Position numbers and translations under genes: made by a program. A stretch of DNA of 48,102 nucleotides from Ignavibacteria bacterium RIFOXYB12_FULL_35_14 (GTDB lineage Bacteria > Bacteroidota > Ignavibacteria > Ignavibacteriales > Ignavibacteriaceae). Positions 41,935 to 48,102 of the stretch are shown here, one piece after another. Location: NCBI GenBank assembly GCA_001803045.1, contig MHAR01000038.1, forward strand, positions 1 to 48,102, read 5' to 3'. The stretch's first letter is position 1. The number at the start of each line of letters is the position of its first letter. Below the pieces are notes generated by a model. That model was not told where the DNA came from. It worked only from the letters and a program-made list of their open reading frames with translations, and made no database searches.

Positions 41935-42207
41935 TTGAAAGAGGTTATTAACACAATACGATCGATAAATAGATTTATTTTCTTTAGGGATAAATCTTTG
42001 GGCGTTGTATTATTGGCTTCTATCTTGAAAGGATTGACTGCTTTTGTGCTTTTGATAATATCCTTAGGATTCTTCGAATATGTTCAGGGTATAATTTTTG
42101 AAAAGCCAGCAGTAATTCTTGACGAGATACATTTCGCAATTGCAGTTCTTGGATTTTTATTAATGTTCGCGGGAAAACTTTTAGAAAGGTTATACGGGAA
42201 ATATTAA
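41935..42207 (+). CDS. Small two-helix membrane protein
   Basis: I place the start at the TTG at 41935, five bases after an ideal GGAGG (41925-41929). A reading from the TTG at 41923 would put the ribosome site inside the gene. The 90-residue protein is basic at the start (KEVINTIRSINRFIFFRDKS), with two membrane segments (VVLLASILKGLTAFVLLIIS and HFAIAVLGFLLMFAGKLL) and a basic tail (LERLYGKY). I do not recognise the family. It follows the phosphatase gene by about 115 bases and is convergent with the release factor gene. Confidence 0.6.
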   Translation: MKEVINTIRSINRFIFFRDKSLGVVLLASILKGLTAFVLLIISLGFFEYVQGIIFEKPAVILDEIHFAIAVLGFLLMFAGKLLERLYGKY

Positions 42208-42218
42208 CTGATCAAACA

Positions 42219-43304
42219 TTATCGTTCAAGCTCGGCATTCGCCTGAAGTTTGTCGGTCCTGTCGGCTAATTTTAGCTGCTCAACAAGCTCACTTAAATCT
42301 CCTTCAATAATATTTGCAAGATTGTAGAGAGTTAACCCAATTCGATGATCTGTAACTCTGTTTTGTGGGAAATTGTATGTTCTAATTTTATCGCTTCTAT
42401 CACCGCTTCCAACCATATTCTTTCGCTTCGCAGACATTTCGTCGTTCTGTTGTTTCACTTTAATGTCGAATAGTCTTGCACGCAATACCTTCATTGCTTT
42501 TTGCCTGTTCTTTAGTTGAGATCTCTCGTCTTGACATTGAACAACTAGACCTGTTGGCAGATGTGTAATCCTGATTGCAGTTTCAACTTTGTTCACATTT
42601 TGTCCGCCTGCGCCTCCGGAACGAAACACATCAATTTTAAGCTCACTGGGGTTTATGTCTATTTGAACATCCTCAACTTCAGGTAAAACAGCAACTGTAG
42701 CCGCTGAAGTATGTACTCTTCCGCTTCCTTCAGTCTCCGGCACGCGTTGTACACGGTGAACTCCGCTTTCGTATTTGAGATCGCTAAAAACTCTTTCGCC
42801 TGTAACCGATAAAACGACTTCCTTAATTCCGCCAAGACCGGTTTCGCTGATATCAACTAATTCAACTCTCCATCCACGAACTTCGGCATAACGAGTATAC
42901 ATGCGAAATAAATCGCCGGCAAAAAGTGCTGCTTCTTCACCGCCGGTTCCGGCTCGTATTTCCATTATAACATTTTTATCATCGTTTGGATCTTTGGGAA
43001 TTAAAAGAATTTTTATTTCTTCTTCCATAGATTCTTTTTTAGAGATCAGCTCTTTTAACTCTGCATTGGCAAGGTCAGTCAATTCTTTATCGGATGAAGT
43101 ATCAATTATTTCCTTATTCCCTTCGATATTTGAGAGGAGCTGCCTATAATTTTCATAAGCAGAAACAATTTCGGTAAGATTTATCCTCTCTCGGCTTAAA
43201 TTAATCACCTTCTCGCGGTTACTTTGATTTGCTGGATCTGACAACTCTTCATTTACCTGATCAAATCTCTCTTTAATTTTTCTAAGTTTTTCTAAAAGAT
43301 TCAT
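42219..43304 (-). CDS. prfA: Peptide chain release factor 1
   Basis: Recognises UAA and UAG stop codons and triggers peptide release on the ribosome. The 361-residue protein is full length. The codon-recognition tripeptide reads P-E-T (RVPETEG, residues 189-191) in place of the P-A-T or P-V-T seen in many RF1; the middle residue is variable. The catalytic GGQ is present in [16 protein letters not shown] (G233-G234-Q235). The N-terminal [22 protein letters not shown] is normal. It overlaps no other gene and is the only gene on its strand in this stretch. Confidence 0.96.
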   Translation of the reverse strand: MNLLEKLRKIKERFDQVNEELSDPANQSNREKVINLSRERINLTEIVSAYENYRQLLSNIEGNKEIIDTSSDKELTDLANAELKELISKKESMEEEIKILLIPKDPNDDKNVIMEIRAGTGGEEAALFAGDLFRMYTRYAEVRGWRVELVDISETGLGGIKEVVLSVTGERVFSDLKYESGVHRVQRVPETEGSGRVHTSAATVAVLPEVEDVQIDINPSELKIDVFRSGGAGGQNVNKVETAIRITHLPTGLVVQCQDERSQLKNRQKAMKVLRARLFDIKVKQQNDEMSAKRKNMVGSGDRSDKIRTYNFPQNRVTDHRIGLTLYNLANIIEGDLSELVEQLKLADRTDKLQANAELER

Positions 43305-43396
43305 TGTATTTCATAAAATTCGAGAGCAAATATACTAAAGCAGGGATAGATATTCTAAGCAGTTTGTTATAGGGGAATATTTCTGATAGAAAAGAC

Positions 43397-43428
43397 AGAG
43401 CCCGACAGGGGGAACATTGCCGGGCTCT
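43397..43428 (-). terminator. Hairpin after the CHRD protein gene
   Basis: AGAGCCCG (43397-43404) and CGGGCTCT (43421-43428) form an 8-bp stem with a 16-base loop, partly closed by further pairs. On the minus strand it lies just after the stop at 43444 and runs into GTCTTTTCT, consistent with termination of the CHRD gene. Confidence 0.65.
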
Positions 43429-43443
43429 AAGAATCGGGAAGTT

Positions 43444-45519
43444 CTATTTTAGCAGAGTCATCTTTCTACTTATTTCCTTCCCGCTTCCGGTTGAAATTTT
43501 ATAGATATAAATACCGCTTGATAATCCTTCCGCTTTAAAATTGACTGAGTATATACCAGCATCTTTAATTTCATTTAGCAATACTGCAACTTGGCTTCCT
43601 AGAATATTGTATACCTTTAAACTAACATTTGTTTTTTCAGGCAATGTGAAATTTATTTTTGTCGTCGGGTTAAATGGGTTCGGATAGTTCTGGCTTAATT
43701 CAAAAGATAAGGGATAACCGATATTAACATTCACTACATTTGAATATTCAAATCTTTCATCAAAATCAATCTGTTTCAATCTATAAGAATATTTTCCTGA
43801 AGTTAGGTTTTCATCAATGAATGAATAAGATTGAACTTCTGTTGCAGTTCCTTTGCCTTGAACAAAACCAATTGTCAGCCAGGTATTGTTTTCATTCCGT
43901 CTTTGAATTTCAAATCCCCGGTTATTTATTTCGGTTGCGGTCGTCCAGCTTAATGTTATAGAATTATTTTTTATTGATGCACTGAATGAAATTAGCTCAA
44001 CCGGAATGTTTCCGCTGACTACATTGGAAAAAATAATTTGTCCGCGGATTTCGCCGCCAGGATTATTTGTAGTGTGTACGTTGAAATAAAGCCTGTTTTT
44101 AAGAAGTTCAGTAATGATATTTTGAGCAAAACCTGTCCATGTTCCATTTGAATTGCTGTCTGAAAAAGCAATTGGATTAACAACTCCACCTCCAACTCCA
44201 GCAGGTGCGTTATGAAAATGAGCAGCAGTAAAATTACTCGAGAGCCCGGCAATGGTTATATCATATTCAATATTTTTTGCAGTATCTGTTAAGACCGCCC
44301 ATCCGGTTCCTTTAGCATTAGTTGACACAGGATTTGGCGCTTCCTGGCTGCCATCTAACAAGGCAGTAAATCCAATTCCTCCAACATTATGCAATTGATC
44401 TCTTATTTCGCCTCCAGGATATTTCTGGGAATGAATATTCACGTAAATATGCTCTTTAATCAGTTTGGCTAAAATGCTGTCAGCAAAACCTGTCCATTGC
44501 CCTGATGCAGAGTTTCCTATAAATGAAATTGGATGAACGACACCTCCGCCTACTCCTTCCGGTGCAAGATGTAAATGCGCAGCAGTAAATGGGCTATCTA
44601 ACTGAGCATAAGTTACATTATAAGTTAAAGCTGATTTATCAGCGCTCAAAACTGCCCAGGCAGTTCCTTTTCCGTTTGTAACTACAGGATTAGGAGTTTC
44701 ATTATTTCCCTCCAACCTCGCATTAAACATAATTTCTCCTTGCTGAATTAATTGCCCCCGTATCTCACCGCCAGGATTATTAGCAGAATGCACATTGAAG
44801 TAGAGCCTATTTTTTATTAGTTCAGAGATAATATTTTCTGAAAAACCTGTCCATGAACCTGTAGATGTGCTATCTGTAAATGTAATGGATTGAACTACGC
44901 CTCCCCCAATTCCAGCAGGTGCATTATGAAAATGGGATCCGGTAAGATTACTTGATAATCCTGCAATGGTGACACTATATTCCATCTCACCGCCATCATC
45001 TCTTAAAATAGCCCAACCGGTTCCTTTTGCATTTGTTACAACAGGGTTTAGTGTTTCCTGACTTCCATCAAGCATTGCTGTAAAACCGATTCCATCATCA
45101 ACAGGTATAAGTTGACCTCTTATTTCACCAGATGGATTCGTTGCCGAATGAATGTTTATGTAAATTTCCTGCTTTAAAAGTTTTGCAAGAATACTGTCAG
45201 CAAAACCTGTCCATTGTCCTGAAGCAGTATTTCCGTTAAATGTAATTGCTTGAATTACTCCACCCCCAACTCCCGCAGGGGCAAGGTGAAAATGAGCTGC
45301 TGTAAAAGTGCTGCTAAGTTGTGCATAGGTAATTTGGTAGGTTAAGGTAGTCATGTCCGGACTTAAGACAACCCATGCCGTTCCAGTTGCAGATGTTGTT
45401 ACAGGATTTGGTGCTTCCTGGCTGCCATCAAGTTTGGCTGTGAAAAGAATTTGAGAAAAGGATGGAATGGAGAACAATAGTACTAACACAACTAAGATGC
45501 AGAAGAATTTTTTGAACAT
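43444..45519 (-). CDS. Secreted four-CHRD-domain protein with T9SS sorting domain
   Basis: I choose the ATG at 45519, preceded by a perfect AAGGAGG six bases upstream. An earlier in-frame start at 45627 would add 36 residues that do not fit a secreted protein. The 691-residue product has a signal peptide (KFFCILVVLVLLFSIPSFSQ). Four CHRD domains of about 118 residues follow, each with AxHxHxAPAGVGGGV-like and NIHS/NVHSxxNPGGEIRGQL motifs. Domains 1 and 3 resemble each other most (YAQL, SGQWTGFADSILAKL), as do 2 and 4 (IAGLSSN, NRLYFNVH). A fibronectin III-like domain and a type A sorting domain (NYPNPFNPTTKINFTLPEK) close the protein. CHRD domains are found in chordin and bacterial surface proteins; the role here is unknown. 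Confidence 0.88.
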   Translation of the reverse strand: MFKKFFCILVVLVLLFSIPSFSQILFTAKLDGSQEAPNPVTTSATGTAWVVLSPDMTTLTYQITYAQLSSTFTAAHFHLAPAGVGGGVIQAITFNGNTASGQWTGFADSILAKLLKQEIYINIHSATNPSGEIRGQLIPVDDGIGFTAMLDGSQETLNPVVTNAKGTGWAILRDDGGEMEYSVTIAGLSSNLTGSHFHNAPAGIGGGVVQSITFTDSTSTGSWTGFSENIISELIKNRLYFNVHSANNPGGEIRGQLIQQGEIMFNARLEGNNETPNPVVTNGKGTAWAVLSADKSALTYNVTYAQLDSPFTAAHLHLAPEGVGGGVVHPISFIGNSASGQWTGFADSILAKLIKEHIYVNIHSQKYPGGEIRDQLHNVGGIGFTALLDGSQEAPNPVSTNAKGTGWAVLTDTAKNIEYDITIAGLSSNFTAAHFHNAPAGVGGGVVNPIAFSDSNSNGTWTGFAQNIITELLKNRLYFNVHTTNNPGGEIRGQIIFSNVVSGNIPVELISFSASIKNNSITLSWTTATEINNRGFEIQRRNENNTWLTIGFVQGKGTATEVQSYSFIDENLTSGKYSYRLKQIDFDERFEYSNVVNVNIGYPLSFELSQNYPNPFNPTTKINFTLPEKTNVSLKVYNILGSQVAVLLNEIKDAGIYSVNFKAEGLSSGIYIYKISTGSGKEISRKMTLLK

Positions 45520-45772
45520 AGAGCCTCCTTGTGATTTGTTGGATATTTTGATATTAGTTTCAAAGCTTTCGTTTGTAGTATAAATAATAATAATTTTGGG
45601 ACATGAGGTTTGTCCATTATTACTCAATTTCCCATTAGTGTGATACAGAGCATATTATTTGGAATTTATTGGGCGGGAAAGATAGATGATGAATTAAATT
45701 CAAAGTTGACGCAATTTTGAGAGTATAAATCACTAATTATCTGGTACCTTATTAACCAACTGAAAATGAATT

Positions 45773-46825
45773 ATGAGAATTTTATCAACAATTATTTTTA
45801 TCATTATGTTATTAGTCAATCTCAATGCTCAAATTGAAAATGTAGATGATCTTTTTTCGGAATTCAGTAATGATGAATGTCCGGGCACGTCTGTTCTTGT
45901 ATCTATAAACGGACAAATAGTTTTTGAAAAATCTTATGGCTTTGCAAACCTTGAGGAGAAGAAAAGAGTTGAAACAAAAACCAACTTTCGTTTAGCATCC
46001 GTAACAAAGCAATTCACTGCTGCATCAATCCTTATTTTAATTCAGAAAGAATTGCTTAAGCTCGATACAAAGCTAACGGATATATTTGAAGAATTCCCTG
46101 ACTACGGTAAGAAAATTACGATTAAGAATTTACTGAATCATACGTCCGGGTTGATTGATTATGAAGATTTAATCCCGGATACAGCAACAATCCAGGTAAA
46201 AGATGCCGATGTTTTGTTAATGATGTATCAGCAGAGTTCAACTTACTTTGAACCGGGAAATCAATTCAAATACAGCAATACAGGTTATGCTTTACTTGCA
46301 CTAATAGTTGAAAGAATAAGCGGGCAAAAATTTGCTCAATTCTTAAGTGAAAATATCTTCCAACCCTTGGAGATGAATAGTACAGTTGCGCATGAAGAAG
46401 GAATATCAATCGTTGAGAACAGAGCGTACGGTTATTCAAGAGCAGACTCTGGCTGGGCACGTAAAGATCAAAGTATAACAAGTGCAGTTCTCGGCGATGG
46501 AGGGATTTATTCAAATGTTGAGGATTTGTTCAAATGGGACCAATCGCATTACACAAATAAAATTCTTTCCGATGAAATTCGTAATGAAGCCATGACCCGG
46601 GCAGTTCTTAACGGCGGAGAAAAAATTTATTATGGCTACGGATGGCACTTAAAAAACTATAAGGATAATGAAGTTGTTTATCATACTGGAAGCACTGAAG
46701 GATTTAGAAATGTTGTTTATCGAGTCCCATCAAAAAAATTCTCCGTAATCATTTTGACCAATCGAAATGAAGGCGAACCCGAAAAATTAGCCGATAAGAT
46801 TTTCGGGATTTATTGTGAAGAATAA
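45773..46825 (+). CDS. Serine beta-lactamase-like hydrolase (class C / AmpC-type fold)
   Basis: A 350-residue secreted enzyme. The signal peptide is LSTIIFIIMLLVNLNAQ. The penicillin-binding-like active site is complete: SxxK as Ser76-Val-Thr-Lys79 (LASVTKQF), YxN as Tyr167-Ser-Asn169 (KYSNTGY), and the third motif as His304-Thr-Gly (YHTGSTEGF), the KTG position. This fold serves beta-lactamases, D-amino-acid peptidases and esterases. Given the lack of resistance genes nearby, a peptidase or esterase role on the cell wall or small substrates is as likely as drug hydrolysis. The gene stands alone and ends just before a shared terminator. Confidence 0.9.
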   Translation: MRILSTIIFIIMLLVNLNAQIENVDDLFSEFSNDECPGTSVLVSINGQIVFEKSYGFANLEEKKRVETKTNFRLASVTKQFTAASILILIQKELLKLDTKLTDIFEEFPDYGKKITIKNLLNHTSGLIDYEDLIPDTATIQVKDADVLLMMYQQSSTYFEPGNQFKYSNTGYALLALIVERISGQKFAQFLSENIFQPLEMNSTVAHEEGISIVENRAYGYSRADSGWARKDQSITSAVLGDGGIYSNVEDLFKWDQSHYTNKILSDEIRNEAMTRAVLNGGEKIYYGYGWHLKNYKDNEVVYHTGSTEGFRNVVYRVPSKKFSVIILTNRNEGEPEKLADKIFGIYCEE

Positions 46826-46852
46826 AGAATAAAAATTTTTCTAAAAAAATAA

Positions 46853-46884
46853 AAGGCGATCCTAAATAGGACCGCCTTACTTTA
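46853..46884. terminator. Bidirectional Rho-independent terminator
   Basis: AAGGCGATCCT (46853-46863) pairs with AGGACCGCCTT (46868-46878), an 11-bp stem with one A/C mismatch and loop AAAT. An A-run precedes it and T-rich sequence follows, so it serves the hydrolase gene on the plus strand and the T9SS protein on the minus strand. Confidence 0.85.
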
Positions 46885-46899
46885 TTCTTAAATATAATT

Positions 46900-48102
46900 T
46901 TACTTTACCACCATCATCTTCATAGTTTTTACAAAATCATTAATGCTTATTCTGTACAAATAAACGCCGCTTGAAAGACTACTGGCATCGAACTCTACTT
47001 CGTATTTTCCGGCTTGCTTTTCTTCGTTGACAAGAATTGCAACTTCCCTTCCTAGTAAATCGTATATTTTTAATGTCACTTGTGCCTTATTTGGAAGCTG
47101 GTAGCTGATTTTAGTTGTTGGATTAAAGGGATTGGGATAATTGCCAACTAATTCATATTCATCTGGTATTTCTACAAAATTACTTTCTATACTTATTTTT
47201 GGTAATGAAATTTTACTATTAATTATATTCAGTTCGCTTGCTGCTAGTTCATACCATGGCGAATCTTTTGAACTACTTTTTACTATTTCTTCAAATATGG
47301 TTTTACCTTTTTCTGTTTCTTTCAAATCATAAATATATACCATTGCTTTTAGGGATAATACACGATCTTCTTGTTCTTCATCAAGTTTAAGTCTTAACGC
47401 TTCATCCAATTTTTCTATCGCTTTTTCACTTTGTTGTATTATTGAAAGTTTTAATGATAATCCCGTTAGTAACTCATATTGTACCGAATTATCATATTTT
47501 TCACTTAATGTTCTTTCTATCTCTTCTACTACTGCTTTTGGTTCAAGATAACAACTTAAGCTTTTTATGTGCTGTTCTGCTGAATATGAATTGTACTTAC
47601 TCTCTTTGTTCTCTGTAAAATGTTTCTTATATCTATCTGCTGAAGATTCATACTCTGATATATTTTGCTCAAAGTTTGCTATCTGTAAATCTTCAGGTAA
47701 TGCCGATTCTTCATCATAAGCATAAACAGGGTTGCTTAAATTTGACTTCTGCTGCGGATTCGGATCACTTGTTAAATATGGTATCCAGCGAACCAAACCA
47801 TACAAAGTGCTTGTACCCAATCCTTCATCATCCCCCCACCAATTATTACATGCAAATATCATTTGACTTGTAGAATTATATACTTCATATCCCGTGTTAT
47901 TTAGTATTGAATTATACCCTCCGAGACTCGCTGGCGGTTCTCCAAGATTTGGAAATGATGAACCGATTATTCTTATCGCTCTATTTGAATAGTTATTCCC
48001 GGTAACTATGTTGTACCCGCCGAAGTTATAACTTGAGTTATAGTTTAGATTAGGACTTGCCGAACCATAACATGCTAAACCATAAGAACTATTGTTGTTA
48101 AA
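46900..48102 (-). CDS. T9SS-exported protein with parallel beta-helix-like repeats, 5' end outside window
   Basis: The minus-strand frame stays open from 46900 to the window edge, so the visible 400 residues are a C-terminal part and the ATG at 47862 is internal. The first visible part (GYNIVTGNNYSNRAIRIIG, GGYNSILNNTGYEVYNSTS, then FACNNWWGDDEG) shows Asn-rich repeats of the parallel beta-helix type, with the usual closing NNWWG. A helical region of about 150 residues follows (VEEIERTLSEKYDNS, EKAIEKLDEALRLKLDEEQEDRV), TPR-like in character. The end is a type A sorting domain (YELVGNYPNPFNPTTKISYQ, SSGVYLYRISINDF). The protein is likely cell-surface. The domain upstream is unknown. Confidence 0.85.
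   Translation of the reverse strand, partial: FNNNSSYGLACYGSASPNLNYNSSYNFGGYNIVTGNNYSNRAIRIIGSSFPNLGEPPASLGGYNSILNNTGYEVYNSTSQMIFACNNWWGDDEGLGTSTLYGLVRWIPYLTSDPNPQQKSNLSNPVYAYDEESALPEDLQIANFEQNISEYESSADRYKKHFTENKESKYNSYSAEQHIKSLSCYLEPKAVVEEIERTLSEKYDNSVQYELLTGLSLKLSIIQQSEKAIEKLDEALRLKLDEEQEDRVLSLKAMVYIYDLKETEKGKTIFEEIVKSSSKDSPWYELAASELNIINSKISLPKISIESNFVEIPDEYELVGNYPNPFNPTTKISYQLPNKAQVTLKIYDLLGREVAILVNEEKQAGKYEVEFDASSLSSGVYLYRISINDFVKTMKMMVVK

Noticed and set aside
45520-45627. Upstream start for the CHRD protein
   Set aside because: It would put 36 hydrophilic residues before the signal peptide and ignore a perfect AAGGAGG before the ATG at 45519.

Overview
The window is AT-rich DNA that most likely comes from a member of the Ignavibacteria or a close relative in the Bacteroidota/Chlorobi (FCB) group. 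The main reason is three cell-surface proteins that end in a type IX secretion (T9SS) type A sorting domain with the core motif NPFNPTT, at 34953-37013, 43444-45519 and 46900-48102. The Bacteroidota-style DUF4159, DUF4175 and BatA-like proteins and a mitochondrial-type aconitase fit this. The assignment is inferred from protein families; no rRNA is present.

Region 1 (1-6060) is a surface-polysaccharide region. It holds a broken glycoside-hydrolase-like remnant, a GDP-mannose 4,6-dehydratase, a MetW-like methyltransferase, a second methyltransferase and a GT8-like transferase in an overlapping run. A convergent pair follows: a GT4 glycosyltransferase and a methyltransferase. Region 2 (6200-9138) is a compact operon of a type III polyketide synthase, a methyltransferase and an FAD oxidoreductase. 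It has the same composition as the srsABC phenolic-lipid operon of Streptomyces griseus. A stand-alone GroES-like gene with a strong terminator follows.

Region 3 (9657-14673, minus strand) contains two tandem paralogous copies of a three-gene cassette (PilV-like, PilW-like, PilX-like) of membrane-anchored pseudopilin-like proteins. None shows a canonical prepilin-peptidase site. This is the best candidate in the window for a poorly described system. Region 4 (15228-29951) is mostly housekeeping: aconitase, a BatA-like von Willebrand protein, HflX, an aromatic amino acid ammonia-lyase with Cys in its MIO tripeptide, a GxxExxY protein inside inverted repeats, RmuC, an EVE-domain protein, DUF4159 and a large coiled-coil DUF4175 protein.

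Region 5 (29952-37013) is accessory. It has an NTF2-like lipoprotein, a DUF4386 membrane protein between direct repeats, two lipoproteins and a secreted subtilase. Region 6 (37135-42207) is a signalling cluster: PAS histidine kinase, NtrC-type regulator, STAS protein, double-receiver PP2C phosphatase and a small membrane protein. Region 7 (42219-48102) has release factor 1, a four-CHRD secreted protein, a serine beta-lactamase-like hydrolase and the C-terminal part of a T9SS-exported protein cut by the window edge.

The intergenic DNA is unusually rich in small palindromic and mobile-looking repeats. There is a 357-bp element with 31-bp inverted ends, two tRNA-Ala-like remnants with a palindrome in the D-loop, a 15-bp palindromic insert at five places, and REP-like composite hairpins with compensatory base changes. 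Several pairs of sites inside the window show the same sequence with and without an insert.
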